Made by a program: the position numbers and the translations under genes. 64,000 nt of DNA from CAVSEK01 sp963726975 (GTDB lineage Bacteria; Actinomycetota; Actinomycetes; Mycobacteriales; SCTD01), in assembly GCA_963726975.1 (NCBI GenBank), contig CAVSEK010000010.1, forward strand, positions 62,001 to 126,000, read 5' to 3'. Shown in pieces: positions 1-9,243 of the stretch (position 1 is its first letter; each line of letters opens with the position of its first letter). A model generated the notes under the pieces. The model was given only the letters and a program-made list of their open reading frames with translations, was not told the origin of the DNA and did no database searches.

Positions 1-381
1 CATCGTCCCCTCCAGCGGGACCGTGAGCCGGCCGAACAGCGTCGACCGCGACGCAGCGGCGTCGATGCGGTAGATGCCGCCGCGGTCGCCGAGGCCGTAG
101 AGCCCGCCGTCCGCGACCCGGAAGTCGATGCCGACCAGCCGGGTGTCGGTGACCAGGCCGCGCAGGACGCCGAGCTTGGTGACCGAGCCGGGGTCGGCGG
201 TCGAGAAGCGGTAGAGCAGCTTGCCGCCGCCCGACAGGCCGACGGCCTGCAGGGCACCCGTGGACGACGCTGCCGTCGATGACGCGGCCGGGGCGGCCGA
301 GGCGGTCAGGGGGGCGGCCAGGACGGTCGCCGTGACGGCGACGGCCGCCACGGTCGCGGTGCTGAGCAGGACTCTGCGCAC
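1..381 (-). CDS. Secreted DUF4394-domain protein (partial, 3' end outside the window)
   Basis: 127 codons are visible from the start codon to the window edge. The N-terminus is a signal peptide: Arg-rich start, hydrophobic stretch rich in Ala and Val, and an Ala-Ser-Ala type cleavage region around residues 23-30. The rest matches the repeat style of DUF4394 proteins, with motifs such as LVGIDFR and LYGLGDRGGIYRID that form blades of a predicted beta-propeller. The GTG start is preceded by a GGAG ribosome site about seven bases upstream. The function of DUF4394 proteins is unknown; this one should be exported. The gene is divergent from hppD, about 160 bases away. Confident in the family, not in a role. 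Confidence 0.8.
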   Translation of the reverse strand, partial: MRRVLLSTATVAAVAVTATVLAAPLTASAAPAASSTAASSTGALQAVGLSGGGKLLYRFSTADPGSVTKLGVLRGLVTDTRLVGIDFRVADGGLYGLGDRGGIYRIDAAASRSTLFGRLTVPLEGTM

Positions 382-545
382 GGGGGACTCCGATCGACAG
401 GCCCGGTCTGTCCGGGCTGCTCCTGGTTACGGCGCCCGGGCCGCGCGCGTTCAGGCCCTTCCCCGCTGGCCGTTTGCCACCACGGCTCCCGACGGGCCAC
501 GCTCGCAGCACCGCCGTACGACCCGACCTCGACCGGAGGCACCGC

Positions 546-1712
546 ATGACGCTCCTGCAGGACACCGACGACACCGCCCTCGTCGGCGCGGTGCAGCACG
601 ACGAGCAGGCCGACCCGTTCCCCGTGCGGGGGATGGACCACGTCCGCTTCGCCGTCGGCAACGCGCGGCAGGCCGCGCACTGGTACGCGAGCGCGTTCGG
701 CATGACCGTGGTGGCCTACCGCGGGCCCGAGACCGGCTCCCGCGACGCCGTCGAGTGGGTGCTCACCAGCGGCAAGGCCCGCTTCGTGCTCACCGGCGAG
801 GCGCACGGCGGCACCGCGGTCGGCGAGCACGTCCGGCGGCACGGCGACGGCGTCGTCGACCTCGCGATGGAGGTGCCCGACGTCGACGCGGCCGTGGCGT
901 ACGCCCGCGGCAAGGGCGCCACCGTGCTCGTCGAGCCGCACGACGAGAGCGACGAGCACGGCACGGTCCGCCTGGCGAGCGTGCGGACGTACGGCGAGAC
1001 GCGGCACTCGCTGGTGGACCGGTCCCGCTACGACGGGCCGTTCCTGCCGGGCTTCGAGGCAGCCTCGCCGCGGTTCGCCGGCAAGCCCGCCCACCACCCC
1101 AAGCGCTGCTTCCAGGCGATCGACCACTGCGTCGGCAACGTCGAGCTCGGCCGGATGGACGAGTGGGTCGGCTTCTACCAGCAGGTCATGGGCTTCACGA
1201 ACATGAAGGAGTTCATCGGCGACGACATCGCCACCGAGTACTCCTCACTGATGAGCAAGGTCGTCACCAACGGCAACCACCGGGTCAAGTTCCCGATCAA
1301 CGAGCCGTCACCGGGCCGGCGCAAGAGCCAGATCGACGAGTACCTCGAGTTCTACGACGGGCCCGGCGTGCAGCACATCGCGCTGGCGACCGGTGACATC
1401 GTCGCGAGCGTGCGGGCGATGACCGAGATGGGCGTGGAGTTCCTGCAGACGCCGGACTCCTACTACGACACGCTGCCCGACCTCGTCGGCGAGACCCGGG
1501 TGCCGATCGAGACGCTGCGCGAGCTGAGGATCCAGGCCGACCGCGACGAGGACGGCTACCTGCTGCAGATCTTCACCAAGCCGGTGCAGGACCGCCCGAC
1601 GGTGTTCTTCGAGCTCATCGAGCGGCACGGCTCGCTGGGCTTCGGCAAGAACAACTTCAAGGCCCTGTTCGAGGCGATCGAGCGGGAGCAGGCCCGGCGC
1701 GGGAACCTGTGA
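546..1712 (+). CDS. hppD: 4-hydroxyphenylpyruvate dioxygenase
   Basis: Converts 4-hydroxyphenylpyruvate and O2 to homogentisate and CO2, the second step of tyrosine breakdown; a cytosolic Fe(II) enzyme. The 388-residue protein has the two vicinal-oxygen-chelate halves of the family. The expected iron ligands are visible: His about 194 (AIDHCVGN), His 277 (VQHIAL) and Glu 356 (VFFELIER), and the usual C-terminal helix beginning GFGKNNFKALFEAIE is intact. An in-frame ATG at 546 with GGAGG just upstream is preferred over longer in-frame starts, which would add an Arg-rich leader not found in the family. It is followed 13 bases later by hmgA and then fahA, so three consecutive pathway steps lie together. 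Confidence 0.97.
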   Translation: MTLLQDTDDTALVGAVQHDEQADPFPVRGMDHVRFAVGNARQAAHWYASAFGMTVVAYRGPETGSRDAVEWVLTSGKARFVLTGEAHGGTAVGEHVRRHGDGVVDLAMEVPDVDAAVAYARGKGATVLVEPHDESDEHGTVRLASVRTYGETRHSLVDRSRYDGPFLPGFEAASPRFAGKPAHHPKRCFQAIDHCVGNVELGRMDEWVGFYQQVMGFTNMKEFIGDDIATEYSSLMSKVVTNGNHRVKFPINEPSPGRRKSQIDEYLEFYDGPGVQHIALATGDIVASVRAMTEMGVEFLQTPDSYYDTLPDLVGETRVPIETLRELRIQADRDEDGYLLQIFTKPVQDRPTVFFELIERHGSLGFGKNNFKALFEAIEREQARRGNL

Positions 1713-1725
1713 CGGGGAGGCCCTG

Positions 1726-2904
1726 ATGGCGCACTACCGGTCGGTCGGCAGCGTCCCGCCCAAGCGGCACACCCAGCACCGCCGGCCCGACGGCGGCCTC
1801 TACGCCGAGGAGCTCGTGGGCGAGGAGGGCTTCTCCTCGGACTCCTCGCTGCTCTACCACTCCTGCCTGCCCAGCGCGCTCGTCGACGCCCGCCCGTGGG
1901 AGCTGCCCGACCTGGCGACCGTGCCGAACGAGCCGCTGCTCCCCCGGCACCTGCGCCTGCACGACCTGGCGTTCGCCGAGGACGCGGACGCCGTACGGTC
2001 CCGCCGGCTGGTGCTGGCGAACGCCGACGTGCGGATCTCCTACGTCGTGGCCGCCGCGGCGAGCCCGCTCGCCCGCAACGCCACCGGTGACGAGTGCGTC
2101 TTCGTCGAGGCCGGCACCGGGACGGTCGAGACGGTCTTCGGGGCGCTGGCGTACGGCCCGGGCGACTACGTCGTGCTGCCCCGCGCGACGACCCACCGCT
2201 GGGTGCCGGACGCGCTCTCGCGGCTGTACTGCGTCGAGGCGAACGGGCACCTGCAGCCCCCGAAGCGCTACCTGTCGCGCTACGGGCAGTTCCTGGAGTC
2301 CGCGCCGTACTGCGAGCGCGACCTGCGCGGGCCCGGCGAGCCGCTGCTGCGGACCGGCCGCGACGTCGAGGTGTGGGTGAAGCACCGCGGGGCGCGGGGC
2401 CTCACCGGCACGGTGCACGTCGTGCCCGAGCACCCCTTCGACGTCGTCGGCTGGGACGGCTGCCTCTACCCGTACGCCTTCTCGGTGCACGACTTCGAGC
2501 CGATCACCGGGCGGGTCCACCAGCCGCCGCCGGTGCACCAGGTCTTCGAGGGCCCGGGCTTCGTGGTCTGCAACTTCGTGCCGCGCAAGGTCGACTACCA
2601 CCCGCTCGCGGTGCCGGTGCCGTACTACCACTCCAACGTCGACAGCGACGAGGTCATGTTCTACGTCGACGGCGACTACGAGGCCCGCAAGGGCTCGGGC
2701 ATCGGCAAGGGCTCGGTCTCGCTGCACCCGGGCGGGCACAGCCACGGGCCGCAGCCCGGCGCCGTCGAGGCGACGCTCGGGGCCGAGCGGTTCGACGAGC
2801 TCGCCGTCATGGTCGACACCTTCCGACCGCTGGAGCTGGGCGAGGCGGGCACCGCGAGCGACGACGGGGCGTACGCCTGGTCGTGGGCGGGAGGGCGGCG
2901 GTGA
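1726..2904 (+). CDS. hmgA: Homogentisate 1,2-dioxygenase
   Basis: Opens the ring of homogentisate to maleylacetoacetate using Fe(II) and O2. The 392-residue protein has the cupin-type core of the family, including YPYAFSVHDFEPITGRVHQP, the iron-ligand region DSDEVMFYVDGDYEAR and the late HPGGHSHGPQPG segment. Slightly shorter than fungal and mammalian enzymes (about 440) but normal for actinobacteria. ATG start with GGAGG seven bases upstream. Sits between hppD and fahA; its stop codon overlaps the fahA start by four bases (GTGA), implying translational coupling. A maleylacetoacetate isomerase gene is not present between them. Confidence 0.96.
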   Translation: MAHYRSVGSVPPKRHTQHRRPDGGLYAEELVGEEGFSSDSSLLYHSCLPSALVDARPWELPDLATVPNEPLLPRHLRLHDLAFAEDADAVRSRRLVLANADVRISYVVAAAASPLARNATGDECVFVEAGTGTVETVFGALAYGPGDYVVLPRATTHRWVPDALSRLYCVEANGHLQPPKRYLSRYGQFLESAPYCERDLRGPGEPLLRTGRDVEVWVKHRGARGLTGTVHVVPEHPFDVVGWDGCLYPYAFSVHDFEPITGRVHQPPPVHQVFEGPGFVVCNFVPRKVDYHPLAVPVPYYHSNVDSDEVMFYVDGDYEARKGSGIGKGSVSLHPGGHSHGPQPGAVEATLGAERFDELAVMVDTFRPLELGEAGTASDDGAYAWSWAGGRR

Positions 2905-4028
2905 CCGGCTACGGCGTCTTCTCGACGGGCGGCGGGCCGGGCCGGGTCGGGCTGCGCGCGGGCGGGGCGGTGCTCGACCTCGCGGCGGCGCTGCCCGAGC
3001 ACGCCGGGCTGCTCGGCGGCGGCACCCTCGACCGGCTGCTCGCTGCCGGGCCGGCGACCTGGGCACGGGTGCACGAGGCGGCCCGGCGGGCGCTCGATCG
3101 GGGTGACGGCGAGCTCGTGCCGCTGGTGGAGGCGCGGCTGCACCTGCCGTGGACGGTCGCGGACTTCGTCGACTTCTACGCCAGCGAGCACCACGCGTCG
3201 CGGGTCAGCGAGGTCCTGCGGCCCGGGAGCGACCTGCTGCCCGCGGCCTGGAAGCACCTGCCGATCGGCTACCACGGCCGCTCGGGCACCGTCGTCGTCT
3301 CGGGCACCCCGGTGCGCCGGCCGGCCGGGCTGCGGCAGACCTCCGCCGGCGAGGTGGTCTTCGGCCCGACGGCCCGGCTCGACCTGGAGGCCGAGGTCGG
3401 CTTCGTCGTCGGCGCGCCGGCGGACGGTCCGGTGCCGCTCGGGGCGTTCGCCGAGCACGTCTTCGGGGTCTGCCTGGTCAACGACTGGTCGGCCCGCGAG
3501 CTGCAGGCCTTCGAGTACGTCCCGCTCGGGCCGTTCGGCGCGAAGTCGTTCGCGACCTCGGTGTCGCCGTGGGTGGTGCCGCTGGTCGAGCTCGAGTCCG
3601 CCCGGGTCCAGCCGCCCCCGCGCACCGTGCCGCTGGCCGGCTACCTCGACGACGCCGACGCCGAGCCGTGGGCCCTGGACCTCGCGCTGGAGGTGTCGCT
3701 CAACGGCACGGTGCTGTCCCGCCCGCCGGCCCGCACCACCTACTGGACCGGCGCGCAGCAGCTGGCCCACCTCACGGTGAACGGGTCGGGCGCGCGCACC
3801 GGCGACCTCTACGCCTCCGGCACGGTCAGCGGGCCGGCCGACGACCAGCGGGGCTGCCTGCTCGAGCTGACCCGGGGCGGGCGCGAGCCCCTCGCGCTGG
3901 ACGACGGCACGACCCGCACCTGGCTCGAGGACGGCGACGAGGTGGTCGTCCGGGCGACGGCGCCCGCGGTCGGGGGCGGCTCGCTCGACCTCGGCGAGGT
4001 CCGCGGCAGGGTCCTGCCCGGGATCTGA
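2901..4028 (+). CDS. fahA: Fumarylacetoacetase
   Basis: Hydrolyses fumarylacetoacetate to fumarate and acetoacetate, the last step of tyrosine breakdown. The 375-residue product has the short N-terminal SH3-like domain and the large C-terminal hydrolase domain. Recognisable motifs are YHGRSG (substrate and metal site), DLEAEVGFVVG, VNDWSARELQAFEY and TVNGSGARTGDL, as in true fumarylacetoacetases rather than generic FAH-family hydrolases. Shorter than the animal enzyme (about 419). GTG start overlaps the hmgA stop by four bases. A much longer in-frame reading runs upstream through hmgA but is only a GC-bias artefact. Confidence 0.94.
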   Translation: MTGYGVFSTGGGPGRVGLRAGGAVLDLAAALPEHAGLLGGGTLDRLLAAGPATWARVHEAARRALDRGDGELVPLVEARLHLPWTVADFVDFYASEHHASRVSEVLRPGSDLLPAAWKHLPIGYHGRSGTVVVSGTPVRRPAGLRQTSAGEVVFGPTARLDLEAEVGFVVGAPADGPVPLGAFAEHVFGVCLVNDWSARELQAFEYVPLGPFGAKSFATSVSPWVVPLVELESARVQPPPRTVPLAGYLDDADAEPWALDLALEVSLNGTVLSRPPARTTYWTGAQQLAHLTVNGSGARTGDLYASGTVSGPADDQRGCLLELTRGGREPLALDDGTTRTWLEDGDEVVVRATAPAVGGGSLDLGEVRGRVLPGI

Positions 4029-4080
4029 GCCCCGGGGGCGGGCAGCGGGGCCACGGCGGCCCGTAGGGCACCCTGCAGGG

Positions 4081-5349
4081 GTGAGCGACGACGTCCGGGC
4101 CGACCCGACCGCTCCCGAGAACGGCCCGGCGACGGGGTCGGCGGGGTCGGCGGGGTCGGTGGGGTCGGTGGGGCCGCCCCCTCCCGCGCCGCGGCCGCGC
4201 TTCGCCGAGCGCGGGACGGCCATCGGCGCCGGGCTGGCCTGGCTGGCCACCTGGAGCCTGCGGCTGCTGCTCGTCGCGCTCGGGGCGGTGCTGCTCGGCG
4301 TCGTCGTCGGCCAGCTGTGGAGCGTGGTGCTGCCGGCCCTGCTGGCGCTGCTGCTCGCCAGCGTGCTGTGGCCGCCGACCGCGTGGCTGCGCCGGCGCGG
4401 CACGCCGCCCGCGCTGGCGGCGCTGCTCGTCCTGCTCGTGTCGCTGGGGCTCGTCGGCGGGACGATCGCGATGCTCGCGCCGTCGGTGAGCACGCAGCTC
4501 GTCGACATCGCGGGCCAGGCGGCGGGCGGCCTGCAGCGCGTGCAGGAGTGGGTCACCGGTCCGCCGCTGAGGCTCGACGACGCGCAGGTGCAGACCGCCG
4601 TGCAGGCGATCACCGACCGGCTGCAGTCCAGCGCGACCCGGGTCGCTGCCGGCGTGCTCACCGGGGTGACCGTCGCGCTGTCGGCGCTGGTCACGGCCGC
4701 GCTGACGCTGGTCCTCACCTTCTTCTTCCTCAAGGACGGCCCGCGCTTCCTGCCCTGGCTGCGCGGGGTCGTCGGCGACCGGGCCGCCGACCACCTCGAC
4801 GTCGTCCTCACCCGCTCCTGGGCGACCCTGGGCAGCTTCATCCAGGGCCAGGCCGTCGTCGGCCTCGTGGATGCCGTGCTCATCGGGATCGGGCTGGTCG
4901 TGCTCGGCGTCCCGCTGGCGCTCGCCCTGTCGGTGCTGACCTTCTTCGGCGGCTTCGTCCCGATCATCGGGGCCTTCGTCGTGGGCGGCCTCGCCGTGCT
5001 CGTCGCGCTCGTCACCCAGGGACCCACCACGGCGCTCATCGTCCTGGTGATCATCGTCGCGGTGCAGCAGGTCGAGGGCAACGTCCTGCAGCCGGTGCTG
5101 CAGGGCCGCTCGCTGCGCCTGCACCCCGGGCTCGTCATCCTCGTCGTCACCGCGGGCGGCAGCCTGTACGGCGTCGCCGGTGCCTTCCTGTCCGTCCCCG
5201 CCACCGCGGTCGCCGCCGTGGTGATCCGCTACCTCGGTGAGGTGGTCGACGGCCGCACGGGCCGGGCCGCCCGGGCGCAGACCGACGCGGAGCAGCACGC
5301 CGACGACGGCGGTGCCCAGGCCGAGCCGGACGCCGCGGACAAGAGCTGA
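4081..5349 (+). CDS. AI-2E family transporter (membrane permease)
   Basis: 422-residue integral membrane protein. After a Gly/Ser/Pro-rich cytoplasmic N-terminus (a GSAGSAGSVGSV run) come paired hydrophobic segments at about residues 60-105 and 115-140, a long extracellular or amphipathic loop, and several more membrane segments to about 385. The motif FFLKDGPRFLPWLRG and the GGFVPIIGAFV segment are typical of the AI-2E/PerM/DUF20 family. The family includes exporters of signals and ions, but the substrate here cannot be told. The C-terminal tail is polar and acidic. No Shine-Dalgarno is visible; a CACCCT box lies exactly six bases before the GTG start, consistent with a leaderless transcript. 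Confidence 0.88.
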   Translation: MSDDVRADPTAPENGPATGSAGSAGSVGSVGPPPPAPRPRFAERGTAIGAGLAWLATWSLRLLLVALGAVLLGVVVGQLWSVVLPALLALLLASVLWPPTAWLRRRGTPPALAALLVLLVSLGLVGGTIAMLAPSVSTQLVDIAGQAAGGLQRVQEWVTGPPLRLDDAQVQTAVQAITDRLQSSATRVAAGVLTGVTVALSALVTAALTLVLTFFFLKDGPRFLPWLRGVVGDRAADHLDVVLTRSWATLGSFIQGQAVVGLVDAVLIGIGLVVLGVPLALALSVLTFFGGFVPIIGAFVVGGLAVLVALVTQGPTTALIVLVIIVAVQQVEGNVLQPVLQGRSLRLHPGLVILVVTAGGSLYGVAGAFLSVPATAVAAVVIRYLGEVVDGRTGRAARAQTDAEQHADDGGAQAEPDAADKS

Positions 5350-5371
5350 CGCCGGCCGCGGGAGGCCGGCG
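5350..5371 (+). terminator. Stem-loop after the AI-2E gene
   Basis: A perfect 8-bp stem CGCCGGCC / GGCCGGCG with a 6-base loop begins right at the stop codon of the AI-2E gene. There is no T-run, as is usual in high-GC actinobacteria. A factor-independent terminator or mRNA-stabilising hairpin is plausible. Confidence 0.5.
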
Positions 5372-5412
5372 ACGCAGCGCCGGCCGCTGAGGGTCGGGAG
5401 CGCGTCCGGCGC

Positions 5413-5484
5413 GTTGCTCCCACAGGCAACGCCGAGCGGTCGGGTGCGCCCCGGCGCGACGCACCCGACGCGGTACCGACACCC
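5413..5484. repeat. 30-bp-period palindrome element, copy A
   Basis: Two 18-base imperfect palindromes at 5413-5430 (GTTGC...GCAAC) and 5443-5460 (degenerate, GGTGC...GCGAC), starting exactly 30 bases apart, followed by a GACGCGGTACCGACACC tail. It belongs to the dispersed intergenic family also seen at 5550, 13503, 13861, 23183, 29303, 29527 and 40008. The rest of the 401-base gap 5350-5750 holds only the terminator, copies A and B and the ribosome site of the next gene. Confidence 0.7.
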
Positions 5485-5549
5485 CGCGCCACGCGACCCT
5501 TGCCGGGAGCCCGACGACCCGCGCCGACCGACGACAGCGCGTCAGGCGC

Positions 5550-5619
5550 GTTGGTCCCCCACGCACCACACAGCCACACCGTGCGCCCCGGCGCAACGCC
5601 GCTGACGCGACACCTGCAC
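5550..5619. repeat. 30-bp-period palindrome element, copy B (degenerate)
   Basis: The second palindrome (5580-5597, TGCGCC/GGCGCA arms, ending GCGCAAC) is well kept. The first (5550-5567, GTTGG...GCACC) has decayed. Spacing is again 30 bases and the tail CTGACGCGACACCTGCAC resembles the tails of other copies. Confidence 0.6.
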
Positions 5620-5750
5620 TCCCGCACGGCGAGGGCCCAGGCCGGCCCCGGGCCGCGCAGCGACGTGGTGCACGACTCACCCCGGACGAGGGGGCAGCGG
5701 GCCGTCGCGGCCCGACACTGGAGGGAGCCCGAGCCGCGAGAGGAGCGACC

Positions 5751-6206
5751 GTGACCAGCCTGCTGCAGCGCCCCGCGCCGGTCCTGCCCGACCGGCTGCT
5801 CCGCCGGCTCGCGCGTGCCGGCTGGTCCAGCGCCGACGTGCAGGCCGCTGTCGACCTCGCCGGCGAGCAGGTCGCGACGGTGCTCGCGGACGTGCTGGAC
5901 GGGGGCTTCCCCGACCGCACCCCCGCCACCGTGCTCGCCTGGCTCCGCGTGGGGGGCGCGCCCCTGCTCGCGGCGTTCGACGACCCGGTGCTGCGGCGCC
6001 GCCAGTCGCTGGCCATGCGCAGCTGGTCGGGGACGTACGGCGCGCTCGGTCCGCTCGGCCACGCTGCCGGCCTCTCGCTCGTCGAGGCGGCGCACCTGCT
6101 GGCGCTCGGCGAGCTGACGCCCGCGCTGCTGCGCACCCTCGCCGCCGGCCGCGAGCCCGCCGCGGTGCTGCACAGCTGGGCCGACGGGCTGCACCGCCGG
6201 TCCTGA
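5751..6206 (+). CDS. Hypothetical protein, 151 aa
   Basis: I do not recognise this family. The protein is Leu/Ala-rich, predicted helical and soluble, with segments such as LLRRLARAGWSSADVQAAVDLA and LSLVEAAHLLALGELTPALLRTLAAG (each partly quoted) that look like repeated helix-turn-helix hairpins; there is no signal peptide, membrane helix or catalytic motif. GTG start preceded by GAGGAG at good spacing, and codon use matches the neighbours, so it is probably a real gene. It is convergent with the MFS gene downstream (17 bases between stops). No context clue to its role. Confidence 0.6.
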   Translation: MTSLLQRPAPVLPDRLLRRLARAGWSSADVQAAVDLAGEQVATVLADVLDGGFPDRTPATVLAWLRVGGAPLLAAFDDPVLRRRQSLAMRSWSGTYGALGPLGHAAGLSLVEAAHLLALGELTPALLRTLAAGREPAAVLHSWADGLHRRS

Positions 6207-6222
6207 CGGACGGCCCGCCGGC

Positions 6223-7513
6223 TCAGGCGAGCGCGGGGAGGGGGACGGGCCCCCGGCGTACGGCCAGCGGACATCCCGGCGGCCAGCAGGCACAGGACGC
6301 CCGCGCCGAGGAAGGCCGCGTCGTAGGTGCCCAGCGACGTCCGCAGGAGCCCGGCCACCGTGGCGGCGAGCCCGGCGCCGACCTGGTGGCTCGCGAAGAC
6401 CCAGCCGAAGACCAGCGTGCCCTGCTCGCCGAACAGCTCCCGGCACAGCGCCACGGTCGGCGGCACCGTCGCCACCCAGTCCAGGCCGTAGAACAGGATG
6501 AAGATGAGCATGGGCGCGTGCGGCGCCGCGCTGAACAGCGCCGGCAGGGCGAACAGCGACAGCCCGCGCAGCAGGTAGTAGCCGCCGAGCAGGACCCGGC
6601 TGTCCATCCGGTCGGTGAGCCAGCCGGACGCGATCGTCCCGACGACGTCGAAGACGCCGACGACGGCGAGCAGCGACGCGGCGGTCGTCATCGGCATGCC
6701 GTGGTCGTGCGCGGCGGGGATGAAGTGCGTGCCCACCAGGCCGTTCGTCGTGGCGCCGCAGATGGCGAAGCCGCCGGCGAGCAGCCAGAACGCCGGCCGG
6801 CGGGACGCTCCGCGCAGCGCGCCCAGCGCGGCCCGGCCCGGGGACGCCGCGGGCGGCGGGGGAGGCACGGGACCGGTCGCGCCGTACGGCAGCAGGCCCA
6901 GGTCGCTCGGCCGCTCCCGCAGGGCGAGCAGCACCAGCGGCACCACCGCGAGCGAGGTCAGCGCGACCGTGGTCGAGACCGACCGCCAGCCGTGCGAGGC
7001 GGCGAGCAGCGAGAGCACCGGCAGGAAGACCAGCTGGCCCGTGGCGCTGCCGGCGGTCAGCACCCCCGTCACGAGCCCCCGGCGGGTGGTGAACCACCGG
7101 TTCGCCACCGTCGCGGCGAAGACCAGCGCCATCGCGCCGGTGCCCAGCCCGACGAGCAGCCCCCACAGCAGGACGAGCTGCCAGCCGGCGGTCATCACCG
7201 CGGTGAGGCCGGAGCCGACGGCGACGAGGGTGAGGGCGCTGGCGACCGTGCGGCGCATCCCGAAGCGCTCCATGAGCGCGGCGGCGAACGGCGCCGTGAG
7301 GCCGAACAGCACGAGGTTGACGGTCACCGCCAGCGAGACGGTCTCGCGGGAGAAGCCGTCCTCCTGCAGCGGCACGAGCAGCACGCCCGGCGTCGCGCGG
7401 AAGCCGGCCGCGCCGACCAGCGCGACGAAGGTGACCGCGGCGACGCCCCACGCCCGGTGCGGCAGCCGCCGGGACCGCGGCGGCGCGGGAGCCGGCACCG
7501 CGGTGAGGCTCAC
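6223..7513 (-). CDS. MFS transporter (single-base frameshift near 3' end)
   Basis: Major facilitator superfamily permease with about twelve membrane segments; the conserved loop between helices 2 and 3 reads MERFGMRRTVASAL. The closest general type is the oxalate/formate and monocarboxylate-like MFS group, with substrate unknown. GTG start overlaps the thioesterase stop by four bases (GTGA), so the two are co-translated. The frame runs on without a stop far past the expected end. A stop preceded by a sensible tail (PGPVPLPALA) is reached at 6223 if one base is removed from the C5 run at 6250-6254. Total length is 3n+1, so one extra base explains it. Intended product about 429 residues. Confidence 0.8.
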
Positions 7514-8013
7514 AGCGGGAAGACGAGGCAGGTGCTGCTCGCGGTGGCGACGACCTTGCCGTCGGCGGTGCGCACCTCGCCGTCGGAGAAGCTGGCCCGC
7601 CGCCCGCGCCGGGTGACCCGGCCGCGGGCGGTGAGCTCGCCGCTGTCGGCCCGCACCGGTCGCAGGTAGCTGACCTTGATCTCCAGGCTGGTGTAGGCGG
7701 TGCCCTGCGCGAGCGTGCTCTGCACCGCGCAGCCGCACACCGAGTCGAGCAGCGTGCAGACCAGGCCGCCGTGCACCACGCCGATCGGGTTGTAGACCGA
7801 CTCGTCCGGCGTGCAGGTGAAGACGACCTCGCCCTCCTCCACCGACGTGATCGCGAAGCCCATCAGCCCGGCGATCGGCGCCGGCGGCAGCACGGCGTCG
7901 CGCACGCCGCGCAGGTGGTCGATGCCGGACAGCGCCGCCCCCGCGGCCGCGCTCGCGAGGGGGTCCCACCACTGCACGGTGCGGCTGCGGGGCTCTCCCC
8001 AGGTCTCGCTCAT
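7510..8013 (-). CDS. PaaI-type hotdog-fold thioesterase
   Basis: 167-residue protein with a hotdog-fold domain in its C-terminal two thirds. The family signature NPIGVVHGGLVCTLLDSVCG carries the residues that hold the acyl-CoA thioester, as in PaaI/YbgC-like thioesterases. It likely hydrolyses aromatic or medium-chain acyl-CoAs; the substrate cannot be inferred. The start is ATG with no Shine-Dalgarno. Instead TAGGGT sits exactly six bases upstream, consistent with a leaderless mRNA. It is the first gene of a pair with the MFS transporter. Confidence 0.85.
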   Translation of the reverse strand: MSETWGEPRSRTVQWWDPLASAAAGAALSGIDHLRGVRDAVLPPAPIAGLMGFAITSVEEGEVVFTCTPDESVYNPIGVVHGGLVCTLLDSVCGCAVQSTLAQGTAYTSLEIKVSYLRPVRADSGELTARGRVTRRGRRASFSDGEVRTADGKVVATASSTCLVFPL

Positions 8014-8019
8014 GCCCGG

Positions 8020-8025
8020 ACCCTA
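8020..8025 (-). promoter_or_regulatory. -10 box of the thioesterase gene (leaderless)
   Basis: TAGGGT, fitting TANNNT, separated by six bases from the ATG at 8013. Transcription would start at or next to the A of the start codon. Confidence 0.55.
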
Positions 8026-8072
8026 GCGCCGCCGACCGCCCTGCGTCTGCTTTCCCGACCGACCCCGGCCCG

Positions 8073-8078
8073 TACGGT
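8073..8078 (+). promoter_or_regulatory. -10 box of the patatin-like gene (leaderless)
   Basis: TACGGT, six bases before the GTG at 8085; no ribosome binding site between. It lies back to back with the thioesterase promoter. Confidence 0.55.
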
Positions 8079-8084
8079 GGCGAC

Positions 8085-9236
8085 GTGGCGCGGACGGGGC
8101 TGGTCGTGGCGGGCGCGGGCGCGCGCGGGGCGTACGAGGCGGGGGCCCTGTCGGTGCTCGTGCCGGCGCTCGGCGACGTCCCCCGGGTGATGGTCGGCAC
8201 GAGCGCCGGGGCCCTCAACGTCGTCGGCCTGGCCGGGCTGCTCGAGCAGGGCCGCGAGGCGGCGCTGCGGGCGCTCGTGGCGCTGTGGAGCGACGTGCGG
8301 CTCGGCGACGTCGTCGACGTGCCGGGCACCCTCGCCGGTGGGCTGGGCTACGCCGGCCAGGTCGCCGGGCTGCCGACCCGGCTGGTCAGCCTGCTCGACA
8401 CGTCGCCGCAGCGCGAGACGCTCGGCAGGCTGCTCGCGCTCGACCGGGTGCACGAGGCGGTGGCGAGCGGGCCGGTCGACGCGCTGGCGGTCGTCACGAC
8501 GTCGGTCGAGACCGGCGGCACCGTCGTGTTCGTGGAGAAGAAGGCCTCCGTCGCCCTGCCGCCGCCGGACGCCGACCGGGCGATCACCTACGTCGAGGTC
8601 GAGCTGACCGTCGAGCACGTGCTGGCCTCGGCCGCCGTGCCGGTCGCCTTCCGGCCGGTGCGGGTGACGACGCCCGCGGCCTGGGCGGGGTGGTACGTCG
8701 ACGGCGGGCTGCGCCTCAACGCCCCGCTCAAGCCCGCGCTCGACCTCGGCGCCGACCGGCTCGGGGTGGTCGCGACGCAGCCGGCGGCGTACGCGGGGCA
8801 GGTGCCCAGCGGCCGCCCCGGACGCGCCCCGGACGTGCCCGCCGTCGCCGGGCTCGCGGTGCGCTCGCTGCTCGCCGACCGGATGGTCGAGGACCTGCGG
8901 GTCCTCTCGCGGGTCAACCGGCTGCTCGCCGCGGGGGCGACCGGCACGGCGTACCGCCCCGTGCGCTTCCGCTTCGCCGGGCCCGGCCCGGGGCAGGCGG
9001 ACGACCTGGCCCGGCTGGCGAGCGAGCGCTACCGGCGGGCGTACGGCGGGCTCAAGGCGGTGCGCAACCCGCCGCTCGCCCTGCTCGAGCGGCTCGTCGG
9101 CGGGTCGCCGGAGGACAACGGCGAGCTGCTCAGCTACCTGTTCTTCGACGGCGCGTTCACGGGACCCGCGGCCGCGCTCGGCGCGGAGCACGCCGCCGCG
9201 GCGGCCGAGCGCGCGGCGGGCTGGCGCGAGGGCTGA
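8085..9236 (+). CDS. Patatin-like phospholipase family protein
   Basis: 383-residue serine lipase of the patatin fold. The oxyanion-hole motif GAGARGAYEAG is at about residues 9-18, the nucleophile elbow GTSAG at about 42, and the catalytic Asp in YVDGGLRLNAPL at about 208, so the Ser-Asp dyad is complete. It acts on acyl esters of lipids; no signal peptide is seen, so it is cytosolic or membrane-associated. It is convergent with the ABC operon downstream (7 bases between). A second, smaller patatin lies at 62620-63478. Confidence 0.88.
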   Translation: MARTGLVVAGAGARGAYEAGALSVLVPALGDVPRVMVGTSAGALNVVGLAGLLEQGREAALRALVALWSDVRLGDVVDVPGTLAGGLGYAGQVAGLPTRLVSLLDTSPQRETLGRLLALDRVHEAVASGPVDALAVVTTSVETGGTVVFVEKKASVALPPPDADRAITYVEVELTVEHVLASAAVPVAFRPVRVTTPAAWAGWYVDGGLRLNAPLKPALDLGADRLGVVATQPAAYAGQVPSGRPGRAPDVPAVAGLAVRSLLADRMVEDLRVLSRVNRLLAAGATGTAYRPVRFRFAGPGPGQADDLARLASERYRRAYGGLKAVRNPPLALLERLVGGSPEDNGELLSYLFFDGAFTGPAAALGAEHAAAAAERAAGWREG

Positions 9237-9243
9237 GCCCGGG

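Noticed and set aside
5147..8329. A 1060-residue minus-strand open frame
   Set aside because: It joins a frameshifted MFS gene with antisense of its neighbours; absence of stops is due to GC content.
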